Positions 47,085 through 58,805 of a stretch of 64,000 bases of DNA are shown in pieces. Every line of letters starts with the position of its first letter. Within the stretch, counting starts at the first letter, position 1. A program made the translations under genes and the position numbers. This stretch comes from Branchiostoma floridae (taxonomy: Eukaryota > Chordata > Leptocardii > Amphioxiformes > Branchiostomatidae), in assembly GCF_000003815.2 (NCBI RefSeq), contig NC_049987.1, positions 19,428,024 to 19,492,023 on the forward strand, written 5' to 3'. Below the pieces are notes generated by a model that had not been told where the DNA came from, ran no database searches, and saw nothing but the letters and a program-made list of their open reading frames with translations.

Positions 47085-47182
47085 GCAAGTTTTAACAATC
47101 AGGTCCAAGTTCAGGTCCGGACCTGATGCTCTGGACCTGAACCGGACCTGTACCAGAATTATCGGTTACTGGTACCCACCCT
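47085..47182. repeat. Second copy of the AGGTCCGGACCT repeat (inverted)
   Basis: AGTTCAGGTCCGGACCTGATGCTCTGG...GGTTACTGGTACCCACC is the reverse complement of the 4945-5050 layout. Confidence 0.55.
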
Positions 47183-47224
47183 ACAAGGTATTATGGTTAC
47201 CAGGCTTAGTTTGCATGTATCTAA

Positions 47225-47585
47225 GGCCACACCAATTTAATTTCTTGGTTCACGGATTTTTTCATAAAAAATATGGAGCGAGAGGGCGAAATAAAAATAA
47301 AACTTGTAAAATGGTTGGGGTAAAGGTAACAGCTAATCCAAAACACAAAGAAAAAAGTTTTCAGCTTGAAAAAAGTACAAAAACACTATTATTGTACAGT
47401 AACCGCACCTGTACCCACACTTTAAGGAGCTTATAATATAAAGGCCAATTTGCTTCACCAGAAAGTTGGTGAATGGTTTCATTAAATGGTGAAAATTTGC
47501 TGAGTGGTAATTTTTATTTTTATTTTTTTTTCCAAAAAATAGGAGCGAGCGAATCCGTGAACCAAGAAATTAAATTGGTGTGGCC
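47225..47585. mobile_element. Harbinger-like MITE, copy 1
   Basis: The perfect-looking ends GGCCACACCAATTTAATTTC and GAAATTAAATTGGTGTGGCC are flanked by TAA on both sides (47222-47224, 47586-47588). The 361-base body is AT-rich. A three-base TWA duplication with GG-starting TIRs is the PIF/Harbinger signature. Confidence 0.8.
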
Positions 47586-50400
47586 TAAGCTGCATATTTG
47601 CCCCCAGTCCATTGATGTGACTGAGATGTGGCTATACTGTACCAGGTGCAATAAGAATGTGCCTTTATTTCTTGATATATTGAACAAGTTCTGTGAGTAG
47701 ACTTGATTTAGACTTCAGATAATCCAAAGTTAGGACAAGATCCTTAAACTATGTTTGAGATATGAGTGAGGATTTTAACTTGCTGACAATTTTGGCAATG
47801 ACCAATAAGAAAAAAAAAAACCTCTCACGAAGTTGAAGTGTTTCTTAGAGGATTTTGCAAAAAAAGACTTTGATATTGTCCTGAATCATTTCAAGATTTG
47901 TATATTTTTATGGACAAAGTTGTGAATAATTCCTGGAAATGTTATAGAGAATGTAAAATGTTATTTAAGCATGAATCACTGTTTATTTTTGTGACTGTAC
48001 AAAATGTGTCTAAAATGTCAGTGTTTAAAACTAAAATACTTGTCTATGTTTGAGATGTGAAGTTGTTAAGGTACCTGTGTCAAAAATTGATGTTTGAAAT
48101 TAAAAAAATCAAGATTGAAACCGTAACTTTTGGGAATGTTGAATTGTGCTTTTTTCTGTTAGTTTACACTTACTACATTTTATCAATTTATGAAAGACAT
48201 TTGCGCGCCCAACAATTTTTCGTCTATTTCAAAAAAACAATGACTATTAACCCATGAAATAAAGAAGCTTATAAATGCCATGGATCAAGCAAAAATGTTA
48301 CCAATCTACCAAAGTGGGAAAAGATGATTGTGGAAGGACAAAAGTCATTGTTCTCACTTGTACATCTGGTTGGAGACATACAAAATGTAATATTATACAA
48401 TCAGTGTAACTCAGACTTAATGTTATACAATCGTGAATTTCATTCAAAAAATTTTATTCCATCAACAATCAATATGCACATCTTCAACATTATATACAAT
48501 GCATTTACCCAAATATGAAGACTGAAAATTGAATAATATTCTTAACAACCAACAAGATATCATAAATTTTAGTCTGCTCGATATTAAATCTCTTTACATT
48601 TACAAAACAATATCTGCAACAAATCAAAATACACCAACAAATTTATATCATCAATATTCTCATTGCAATGCCCGCATGTGCATTTCACATTGAAACATTT
48701 TTTTCTTGGGAGGGTACGACAGATGGAATACAACACGGTCTTTTTCCGCATCACCTATCGTCCCAGCTCTCCCGTAGGTTGGATCACCCTCTGTCTTTCG
48801 GCCACTGGGTGATTCTACCCGCGGTCGGGCTGGTTTCTCGAGTGACAATACACCATGTTGTATTCTATATCAAATTTTATTTTTACTAGCAGGTTACTAT
48901 TTAACTGTACACAAGAACTGTCTAATGAACCTAAGTTTTGTATTATCTATACTGTGCGATAATCTATTCTGCAACATCTCCATACAATCATTATGCTAGA
49001 ATTATCTGCCAGGCAAAACTCAGCTAGAATTCAGGCTTAGGGCAAATTCACTCTCCAAAAGCACATGTACCTAATAGCTACTTCATCAAGCATATAGTAT
49101 TATGGACGTTGATTATGCATAAAAAAATTAAATGTCCCTCAACTGTCAAGCAGTTCTGCAATTTCAAAACCCATTAATAAAGATCAAATTACAATATCAT
49201 ACATAGTATGTATTATTCCATTATCCCGGAAGCATTACAGCTTTTGGGCTGAATTTTTACCAACCTCAATTTCAACAGAAGTTAAAGTCTTGTTTGTAAG
49301 AGTTTATACAAAGATAGTCATGTATCTCAAGGTACCCATGATTCAATAAATCATGGTGTATTCTATATTCTATATAATAATCACGATGTTTACCCTTCAA
49401 TCCAAGGCTCAGTTGTCGTATTGGAGGAAGTAAATAAAGCTAGATTTGCTGCCATCTTTTGAGATGATGTTGTACAAGTCGATACATTTTTTTTTACTTT
49501 TCATCCAGCCAGGCAACTTGAATATCAACAATTTTTTATGATACCTTAATAAGCACCATTGCCCTTCATCACATTATCATACACAATTCACCAATTAAAA
49601 GATGACATTTTAGAAAAAATCACAAATCATCCTGCATTTGTTTGCAATGTTGTTGCTACCTACTTTTTTTTATATTTCCCTTTCACCTGAGTGAGGATAC
49701 TGTGATCATTGAGTTAAGCCTGATACCAGACAAAATTGGCAAGTTCAATGTTTTACGTAATACAATTATTGTTCTTGAGAGTGGCTTCAAATCTTTCATG
49801 TTTTAGCCTAAATACATTAAGCCTCCTCATTCTACAACTTGCAGTATACATCAGATCTGTAAATTGAAATTTGACACCATCTAAATTATTGCTACAGTCA
49901 AACCTGTACAAGTGATTCCCATGGAACGAACCAGGGTTTAACAAATAGCCAGCATCCTTCCTTCCATCCTTTGACAGAATTTTGAAGCTGGAGACGGAAA
50001 AAAATTTTTTCCATTCCGTCCTCTGTGAACAAATCTAACCCTCAAAATGCAGGAAATAGCATTTCAGAGAGTCTAGATTTCAAAGTTTTCCTTGGGAACA
50101 TGCTCCCGGACCCCCTAGGAATGCTGCGCCAAAGCCAATCAAAATCCAGGGGACAGAAAATGATTTCTGGGTGGCTACAACCCTGGAATGAACAATAAAA
50201 ATCCTGAAGTGACTACATTTGTACCTGTCCACATAGATTTTTGTCATACCTGGGCTGTGATAATGTTTGATGGGGTTTTCTGAATCGGATGATATTTTCG
50301 GATTATCACAAGGGCTTCTACAGTACATTGTACAACTTGTATTAAAAGGGCTTTGATTCTAGCCTGGTATCCAGCCATATTGTAGCTCCCGAGTCTCTTA

Positions 50401-50763
50401 GGCCACACCAATTTAATTTCTTGGTTCACGGATTCGCTCGCTCCTACTTTTTGGAAAAAAAAATAAAAATTACCACTCAGCAAATTTTCACCATTAATGA
50501 AACCATTCACCAACTTTCTGGTGTAGCAAACATAAAAACTGACACTACTTTTGTAATTTTCAATGAACAGGTGCTGTTACTGTACAGTAATAGTGTTTTT
50601 GTACTTTTTTTCAAGCTGAAAACTTTTTATTCTTTATGTTTTGGATTAGCTTTTACCTTAACCCTAACCATTTTACAACTTTTATTTTTATTTTTATTTC
50701 GCCCTCTCACTCCATATTTTTTATGAAAAAATCCGTAAACCAAGAAATTAAATTGGTGTGGCC
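50401..50763. mobile_element. Harbinger-like MITE, copy 2 (inverted relative to copy 1)
   Basis: It has the same 20-base ends with TTA on both sides (50398-50400, 50764-50766). The 363-base body matches copy 1 in reverse complement, including ACAACTTTTATTTTTATTTTT and GGTGAAAATTTGCTGAGTGG. Confidence 0.8.
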
Positions 50764-50778
50764 TTATGGCCTTAAATA

Positions 50779-50986
50779 CTGTTTAATGCATTTAAGTTTG
50801 CTGGGATTTAATTTCGGGGTAGCGGGAAAAATGACTTTTCGCGGTGGATTTAATTTCGCGGTATCACCATCGACTGCAGTCTAATACCTTAATAGAAAAA
50901 TGTTCGCGGTGGATTTAAGTTCGCGGTAAAGTGGTCGCCGCGAAATTGCGAACATTAATCCACCGCGAACATTTCTGCATTTACAG
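50779..50986. mobile_element. Palindromic MITE family A, copy 9
   Basis: Its ends are CTGTTTAATGCATTTAAG...TTTCTGCATTTACAG with TA on both sides (50777-50778, 50987-50988). It lies 13 bases after the Harbinger-like MITE target duplication. Confidence 0.75.
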
Positions 50987-51759
50987 TATTGCGGTGAGGA
51001 CAGAAGAGACTTAGGAGCCATAATACAGCTGGATACCAGGCTACTTTGATTCATCAATTCCATCTGCTTTGTAGGCACTTTGAATGCCCTACATGTACAT
51101 GTGTGCACCCTACATGTATGTGCGCTGTAGGGGAAATTTCAAATCGAATACCAGATTTGCACATTGGAATTTCTGCTGTTACAATTTTTTTCCAGAACAC
51201 CAAATTTTCTCAACTTCTAGCACAAATTGCATTGAAATGTGTGTTTTTCAGGTGGGTATAATGATAACATAGAATACAACCACAGTGTACATTGTATACT
51301 GTATAACCCTGAAGATTGGGCTCAGGCGATATAGCATACACAGCGTACTGTGTTGTATTCTATATTCGTCGGTCCCCAGTAAGTGGTCTTGGATGGATTA
51401 GTGGCAGGTTTAAGTGGTCTTGGGCAGGTTTGACTGTAACAGCAATCATAGTTATTTCTTTATTTACTACACTTATCCAGATCAGTCCTTCTTGCCTCTC
51501 TTTCCTTTCAGGATCTTGCCTGCTGGTGTGCTCCTCAACTGCTCTGTGATCTACATTGTGAAAAAATTTGAGAGAAAACAGTTAAGGTCAAATAAGAGAT
51601 GGCAGACTTCACCCCATCATGCTATGCTACACGCAACATTGTGTAAAATTAATGTATATAGGAAATTACAAAAGAAAAACTTCAATTAACTCCCAAAATG
51701 GATACATTGCAATTCATTTCCTATATCATGCCAAAACTCATCTGAACTTTGCATTGTAG

Positions 51760-52046
51760 CATTGATTTTTGCAGAAGGCAATGAAAACACCATTGTCGAT
51801 TCCATCAGACTCAGAAGACTAAGGTGGTTTGGTCACGTTGTGAGAAGACCACCACACACACTTGTCCACAAAGCATACTATCAAGATTTCCAAAAGCCCA
51901 GGCCACGGGGGAGACCCCCGAAACGATGGAGAGACCAGATTGAAAAGGACATCGGACAGAGTTTTAAGTTGGCGGAGAGGAGTGCGACGAATCGTGCAGT
52001 CTGGAGAAATATCACGGAGGGAGCAAGGGGCCAGTCACTGGCCTAG
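51760..52046 (+). mobile_element. 3' end of a second LINE type
   Basis: The open frame DSIRLRRLRWFGHVVRRPP...PRPRGRPPKRWRDQIEKD...NRAVWRNITEGARG is the common C-terminal tail of non-LTR reverse transcriptase proteins. It differs from the copy at 20645. It ends at a stop followed by an (AGGT)n-like tail. Confidence 0.8.
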
Positions 52047-52275
52047 GCAGGCAGGTAGGTAGGTAATGAAAACCTAATATGCATACAAAACTGTAGATTG
52101 AATCAAACCTAATTTTACATTGTACATTTCAGAACAGTTACAGTTGTACATAAGCCGATTATGTCCACATTGGCAGTTTTTCCTCCAGTCTTTCAAACCT
52201 GGTCAAAAATTTTGGTATTCAAATAAAATTCAGATAAAACATTAACCGTGAAAAACGAAACTTACAGCAATATAA

Positions 52276-54200
52276 TTATTCTAAACTAGAAAAGTGTACC
52301 TTCTGCAGTGGTGTTTCCCCCTCCTCCACTATCTGTACCGGCGCCATCTCTATCACGTCCATCTTCACGTCGTCATCGTCCTCCGTCCACAGGAAGTTTG
52401 GCGGGGGCAGGGCGTACTTCTCCCCGCGACTCGACACCAGCCACTGTAGCGCCACGAACAACACGTTGGCGATCACCGACCCCCCTAGAGCGAAGTACAT
52501 CAACCACATGGGATTCCTCTCGAACATGTACCCAACCATGAGCGGCATGAACATCTCGCCAAACGAAGCGCCAACGACAAACACCGCTGCGGCCTTTCCC
52601 GTCACGTGGATGTAGCGTTCCGCCCAGGATATCGCCGAGGGAAAGATCGTTGATATTGAGCCTCCGAAAATCCCTGTTGCTACAAACAGCAGTGTCCTGT
52701 TGTCTTGGGCGTACACGCAGAGTCCGAGGGAAGACACGATAGCTCCGACCAGGTTGAGTAAAAGGATGACCTTGACAGACAGGCACTTTGTTGTAAAGAT
52801 GGCGGTCCCCCGTACAAGTGAGAACGTCCCCCAGAATAGCGTGTTCAGTCCTACCGCGTCGTTCTTAGACAGATGAAGCTTGCTCTTGGTTCCGAAGCTG
52901 AAGATAAAAGATCCGTAAGCAACCTCGACACCCACGTAGATGAAAAAGAAGAAGAAAAGCAGACTGAGGACTTTGACGGTGAAGGCTCGGTCTGGTTCGG
53001 AGGCACCGTGTGGCACCTGCTGTCCACCCAGGAACTTGTAGGAACTAGTGCAGTAGAAAACCACGAACGTCATCCCTACCAGAAACTGGTACACACCAAC
53101 GATCAGGTACGCCCAGCGTATAGGGCTCAACTTGGACATTTCCGACATGATGGATTGAACGAATTCCTTGCCTTTTGTGTAGACAGCGTTTATCTTGTCA
53201 GGCACCGACGAACCTGTGTGAGTGGCGTTCTCTTTCCCCTCTGTAGCACTGCTTGCGTCCCGTTTAGTTGTTTTTCGCATCTGTTGTTGTTTGGTTGACA
53301 GTGGCTGCCTGGTCGAAGGCATATTTTCATCTGGAGTCTCCTCTTGATCTCCTGAACCTTGATCAGAGTGATGATGATGATGGTGATGTTGATGATGATG
53401 TTGTTGATTGTTGTCCGGATCTTCTCCCCCCATTGTCCAATCGTTATCATCACTACCTTCCTGCTCCTCTTGTTGTTGTTGTTGTTGATTATTGTCTGGA
53501 TCTTCTCTCCCAACTGTCCAACTGTTCTGATCACTACCTTCCTTCTCCTCCTCAAGTGTATCCTCCCCTTCATAGGTTGGTATCTCTGTCTGTTCTTCTT
53601 CTGTTTTCCCAGATCCATATTCTTCCTCACTGTCCAACCAACCTCTCCTCCTACGATTATGGAGACTGTTACCAGAGGCCATCATCATTTCAGAAGTAAA
53701 AAGACCCTTGCCAAACATATAGCTATCTTTTTCCTGCTGGACATTTCTCGACCTTCCTTTCCAACTGACGGATGTATCAAGCACCGATGACTGCGCGTTC
53801 TTCCTACCCAGTTTGCTCTCGTTGTTCTCTAACTCCGTAACAAAACTTCTGTAAAAGTTACTGTTCTGCTTGCTGGCAATTTCAACATCACTGTTGCTGA
53901 TTTTGTTCATAAGGGGATGAGTCCTCGTGATTGGTTGTTGAGAGTCCCACTGATGGTGATTGACAGCTGTAGGCAGGTTCGGTACTACTACATGTCTCCT
54001 GTGCGGTCCTTGTTCGGAGGCAGGGGGAATGCTAGGATGCACGGTGGTGTTTAACAGGAGAGAGGTACTGTTTGATAGGCTGATGAAGTTTTTGGCCAAT
54101 AAGGGCGCGATGAAGGCTCCGATACCAAAACTGAAGTGCAGGGCCTGCATGTAGGGTGCCGACCTCTGACCCCAAAGGTTCAAACACAGGACATTGCCCC
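52276..54200 (-). CDS. MFSD4B: MFSD4B last exon with the expanded loop
   Basis: This exon is 641 codons including stop. Protein residues about 202-524 form a hydrophilic insert. It contains two NxT/S sequons, a basic RRRRG site (about residues 347-351) and a two-fold internal repeat with EGSDxNxWTxG-EDPDNNQQ. Polyglutamine and a His-rich run follow. Helices 6-12 come after, and the C-terminal tail is acidic (WTEDDDDVKMDVIEMAP). Confidence 0.88.
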
Positions 54201-57134
54201 CTGAAGAAGAGGGGGGAAAGGGGGGAAATATAAGTTCCACTGTTGTAATTGCAATAAACATGTACAATGTACATTGTTAGAAAAGCTCTGGAAAAAACCT
54301 GATGAACCCCATAAAAACTTGTTGACCCTAAACTTATTTTTGGCTCCAACCAATACTGTATATCAAACTCTATCTGATAATCTTCTTTTCCCTAGCAATC
54401 TAATAGTAGTATTTTGATGAGATGGTGCACATTTTTTATTTGTATACTTTTGTTCATTAAAGTCTTCATTAAAAAATGTTACATTCTACTCGTTATATGC
54501 TTGCAATTCCATTTAGTTTCAGTTAAAAGTTTTTAACGAAAAGTAGATACTGTACATGCATTTGAAAATTCATATTTGATAGAAAATACTAAACCTCTCA
54601 TACACAAATTTGTAACAAAATTTTTGTTCACGTGTTGTTGAGAGAGCTGTCAAATACTGCCAAATGATAAAGCTTAGGACAACTTGATCAGTGTACAATC
54701 AATTATGTGTGCCATTGCCACATACATGCACACATTGTGTCTAGGAAGCCCATTGCCACATACATGAGTCTAGGAAGCTCATTGCAAGATACATTGTACA
54801 TCTAACTTGTGTCTAGATTGAAGTCTACATGATGGCACTATAGTGACACATACCTGTGTCTAGGAAGCCCATTGCCACCCCAGTAAAGGACACCAGTATA
54901 CCCATGACAGACAGTCTCTTGGCCCATGGTATCACAGCAAAGCCTGAATCAAGAAAAAAAATTATTTATACACACATATATATCAGCAATGACACAAAAA
55001 TAAAACAATCACTGTTCCTGCTTACAAGCAATCATCACATACTAGTATAATACTGAATAATCATAATACTTACAGTAAGTTACTAATTTAGTAACTTACT
55101 GTAAGTATTATGATTATTCAATGAACAAAAAAGTTTGTACAAAATATACACCCTAGTCAGTAATCTCACTGGTTTTATCATTGAATCTTACAAATCATGT
55201 TTCTAGCTAAGACAGTGTGTTTCTTTCTTCACAAATAACTTCAAGATATTCAATATACATGTACAAAGGACATTGCATCACAAAGGACATTAGTTGTTCC
55301 TATTGTGTTGTCTGACCATAGGAAACTATGCTAACATGATTTGCATTTGAGTAACTTTGCATATGATCCTAACGAGTTAGTGGTTAAACCAGTTTTTCTA
55401 GTTAGCTGTACTTGCATGGAATTGTCCTGTTAGTTCATACTAGTGACGCTGAAGAAAAGTAATGGATGTCACTCGAAATGTCCGGAAGTAAATATCCGTT
55501 TTTTTATCCAGTTGTAGAGATTGAATTGTATTTGAACATGTACAAAGTACTTTGAATTCTTACCAATGGCATTAAGAAGGAGACTAAGTCCCAGCAGCAG
55601 ATGTTGGTCGAACATGTCGAACAGGAACCCTCCGACGGCAGAACCGACCAGGTATCCTACGGAGCGCGCCGTGAAGATGTAGGAAATGTGAGCGATGTCG
55701 GCATGAACGTTGGCCGCCAAGTCCAGCAGGGTGGGTCCGACCATGGCTATACACACCCCCTGAAAATGGAAGGACATTCACTTAATTTTCATCCAGCTTT
55801 ATCCAATGAACTTAACTTGTCTCAACTACTCACACTCTCTTACTAGCTTACATGTATCATCTGTCGTGTTCTTACACAATGTTTCAAACCAGAATCTCAG
55901 CAAGCTGCTAGATTGTAAGCTAACTCAATTAGCTTCTAATCCATAATGCAGAATACCAAAAATAGTCCGTTATCATAATTTAAAAAAGAATTTATTATCA
56001 ATAGTATTATATTGTAATGGAAAGATATTTGTACCAAGAGATGTCCCTGTGGTGCAAGAGGTAATGCAACCCAGCATCTTGAAAATTGCGGATCAAATTT
56101 GGTCGATCAGTGGGCCAGAGTTCAATCCTTGGGTAAGTGCTAGTCTAGCTCGGATTGAAATTGTTATTTCATATGGTAAATTAAAGGCTCGGACCTATAT
56201 AATATATGACTACATCATGTATGAGGGAGCGTCAAGCATCAAACCTCTGCTTATAGAACCCAACACACTTATTGAGATAGCACCCTCACACTCAGGGTTG
56301 ACAATCGCGGCAAAGCCTAACAATATCACCCCTGACAACTCAGCCACAGAATTTGGTTATTAGGGGCGTGGCTTCTAACCAACTGTCAGCCCATCGGAGA
56401 GATGGCTTTTTGTTGTCGAAAGCTTGGAAAGGCACCATATAAGGCGACTCATTAATATTCAAGAGCAAGATAACAGTACCGGCATAACGTTTCACAGTAC
56501 TTTCAGCGTCCAGACGTTTTTACTTAGGTACCAAATTTAACTGTTGTCGGTTCTGTGGGTCCTGGTATAGGTAACCACGGCATCACCGTTTAACGACCTA
56601 GCATATGAAAAAAAGAACAATATCGTCACGCAAAGATGAACAGATCTTTGTGCACGCCGCGCCGTACCATGCGTACGCTGTTTGTTCGAAACCTTCAATC
56701 CGGTCGCTGATTGGCCTGCGACAAATCAGGCAAGCTCATTAATATTCATAAGCAAGGCGCCCCTAATACTAGTATTCTGTGGCTGAGTTGTCAGGGGTGA
56801 TATCGTTAGGCTTTGCCGCGATTGTCAACCCTGAGTGTGAGGGTGTGAGATAGAAGAGTAGGGTTGTACTACTACTAGCTTATGAAAAAGCATCATGCTC
56901 AGTTTCAGGTTTGACCACTTTACCTACCAAGCCCAAGAAGGCTGCACACAAAGCGTAGGTCCGCAGGTAGACTCCACCGCAGCACCGCTCCCTGTCCTGA
57001 CTCCTCTCGACCTTGACATTGTTGTTTGTGTGACCTTCGGCGCCGCCGTCCCCCCGGGAGTACACAGTCTGGTCTTCGTCAGTCAGGTCAGCCTGAGGCA
57101 GGCGCTGGTACTTCTGCTTGGAACTCGGCATCAT
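52276..57134 (-). CDS. MFSD4B: MFSD4B (NaGLT1)-type major facilitator transporter, complete
   Basis: Exons 57134-56928, 55759-55564, 54943-54854 and 54200-52276 join in phases 0, 1 and 1 to 805 residues, against about 500 for usual family members. The first membrane segments carry GVCIAMVGPTLLDL, ARSVGYLVGSAVGG, GFLDTGGNVLCLNLWG and MQALHFSFGIGAFIAPLLA. The second half carries GLNTLFWGTFSLVRG, IFPSAISWAERY and GKAAAVFVVGASFGEM. These match the NaGLT1/MFSD4B pattern of sodium-linked glucose (or related solute) transport at the plasma membrane; substrate is inferred. The extra length is one loop of about 320 residues between predicted helices 5 and 6. The donor of exon 1 is taken as TTG|GTAGGT because only this keeps phase 0 and the LGLGVCIAM wording. 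Confidence 0.88.
54720..54853 (-). repeat. Degenerate copies of the MFSD4B exon 3 end in the next intron
   Basis: Exon 3 ends GTGGCAATGGGCTTCCTAGA-CACAG|GTATGTG. In the intron just downstream (minus reading) the block recurs as TTGCAATGAGCTTCCTAGAC followed by TCATGTATGTG, and again as GTGGCAATGGGCTTCCTAGA followed by CACAATGTGTG. The donor AG|GT is broken in both copies. Confidence 0.75.
56281..56845. mobile_element. hAT-like foldback element with 8-bp target duplication
   Basis: Inverted arms of about 90-100 bases begin CACCCTCACACTCAGGG and are nearly identical. Both sides carry the perfect direct repeat TGAGATAG (56273-56280, 56846-56853). The eight-base duplication points to the hAT superfamily. 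No transposase frame is present. The element lies in intron 1 of the MFSD4B-like gene. Confidence 0.85.
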
Positions 57135-57239
57135 GTAATGTCATGTTCTAATAGAAAAATAAAACAAAATTAGCTATCTACATTCCAAATATCCTGAAGA
57201 TCCATCAACCCATTTCCAAGTTATTCCCCTCGAAAGGGA

Positions 57240-57345
57240 TGATGCAACTACGCAGGTGTGGAAAATTCCTGACATGCCTGCGGAATTTTGAGAATTCTTG
57301 TCATACGGACACACACTATGCTATTAGGCTAGACTCTGAGGTTTC
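57240..57345 (+). repeat. Fragment shared with the nested insertion at 35190-35300
   Basis: GATGCAACTACGCAGGTGTGG...TTCCTGACATGCCTG...CACACACTATGCTATTAGGCT parallels GATGCAACTACGCACGCGCGG...CACACTATACTATTAAGCT. Confidence 0.55.
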
Positions 57346-58231
57346 GCAAAAAAATCATGGCTCTTAGCATGGGCAATAGGCCTCGGAATTGTGTTTTTTG
57401 TTGAGTAACAGGAACCCCGCCGCGCGCTGTCTGCCACGGTAGTCCGCCGTGTACCGCCAATCCGGAAATGCCTTCTCAGATGCTCCCGTCAAAGATTACT
57501 ATCTTCTTAGTGCGAGTATTTCCCGTCATCCTTTGCGCCGCCTTTCCCCTAACTTTAAATGTTGGATGGGTAAGCAACCGATCTCCCTGATGTGCGTTAC
57601 CACTTCCGGTGTTTTCGATCATCTGTGTTGTGGTGTGGGATCGTACGGCGGGCCCGTTAAGGCGCCTTGTCGGTTTTCGTGGTACTATTTGAGAAGTTTG
57701 AGGGTTTCAACACGCTGACAAAAGCTACGCTGCACTGCAGATACGTTTTGACCGTGTTTTTTCCACTGCTTTTGTCTGATTTTCGTGATCGGTAACGTGG
57801 CAAACCCGAAAGTAAGAACTGAGATAGGAATACCAACTTCCTTAGGAATACAGATCTCGTGAAACAGATGGCATTTTAGCGATTATTTAAGTATGGACCG
57901 TTCTACAAGAATAATGCATCAATGATTATAACGATTACATGTGGTTAGTGCCAGCGTTTTGGTAAATATACTAGCTACCGATGCGTTTTTTTACGACGAC
58001 GTGGTGTGGCCGCCGCCGTACTGCTGGTAACGCAGTGACCCGGAAATCGGCTAAAATTCAATGGCGTTTATTTTAATTTGAAATGACTAATATGTGCTCT
58101 TTGTACGTTAAATGGCCTCCAAATAACTCGACGAACATAATTCACTTGAAAGTTTTGACTTAGATATTAGAATTTTGCAGAAAACGGCGATAGTAGAAAA
58201 GGCCTTTCCCACCTAGCTCGCTTCGCTCGCT

Positions 58232-58600
58232 CTAAATCGGCTACGCCGATTGGTCGGCTTAGCCGACCTTCGGGTGGAAAAACTCCTGCGCCGATTGGTC
58301 GGCTTCGCCGACTTCCCCGACCTTCGGGTAATCCCCAACCCCGGCAATGCTCAGCGATACGGTGTACGGGCGAATGAAAGACAATTCCTTGGCCTACTGC
58401 TCGCTTCGCTCGCCGCGACGCTTCGCCGCGCTCTAAATCGGCTACGCCGATTGGTCGACTTAGCCGACCTTCGGGTGGAAAAACTCCTGCGCCGATTGGT
58501 CGGCTTCGCCGACTTCCCCGACCTTCGGGTAATCCCCAATCCCGGCAATGCTCAGCGATACGGTGTACGGGCGAATGAAAGACAATTCCTTGGCCTACTG
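58232..58600 (+). repeat. 201-base tandem duplication rich in CGATTGGTCGGC
   Basis: TCTAAATCGGCTACGCCGATTGGTCG... is repeated with a period of 201 bases and few differences. Each unit contains short hairpin words (GCCGATTGGTCGGC, GCCGACCTTCGGG). The open frames across it exist only because the duplication repeats a stop-free stretch. Confidence 0.8.
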
Positions 58601-58689
58601 CCTATGCTCTTAGTGGCAAATGTGCAGATGTTGGCACTCTGGTACACCAAATCCGTAGGTGTTTTTTGGCACCCTTTTTGACAGATTAG

Positions 58690-58805
58690 CTGTGTGGGTG
58701 TCACTCCACCGTCATGGGGGGTTAATTGTGTTAAGTGCCCTTCCCAAGTATGGAACTCGGGACTTACTGATTTTGACTCAAACGCTCTAGCCGTTGCACC
58801 AGACC
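58690..58805 (-). mobile_element. SINE head fragment, minus orientation
   Basis: In minus reading it has GGGGTCTGGTGCAACGGCTAGAG (A-box-like) and AGTCCCGAGTTCCATAC (B-box-like). It resembles the tRNA-derived heads elsewhere in the window. Confidence 0.45.

Larger units (their letters stand above)
45965..52275. other. Intergenic region between convergent CEP126-like and MFSD4B-like genes
   Basis: It is AT-rich and built mainly of repeats: a SINE, two Harbinger-like MITEs, one MITE family A, the AGGTCCGGACCT repeat at 47085-47182, the dispersed 48690-48880 block and a LINE end at 51760-52046. No exon was recognised. Confidence 0.6.

Noticed and set aside
53190-53790. Long reading frames on both strands opposite the MFSD4B loop (for example His/Met-rich and Leu/Val-rich frames)
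   Set aside because: They are complements of the polyQ/His/Asp-rich coding repeat of the real exon; no splice or start context supports them.
57449-57718. 89-residue plus frame with a donor-like GATGG|GTAAGC
   Set aside because: A GT-rich donor consensus alone is weak; no matching downstream exon or protein family was found.
58250-58681. 143-residue repetitive frame
   Set aside because: It exists only because a 201-base stop-free unit is duplicated; no family resemblance and no splice signals.
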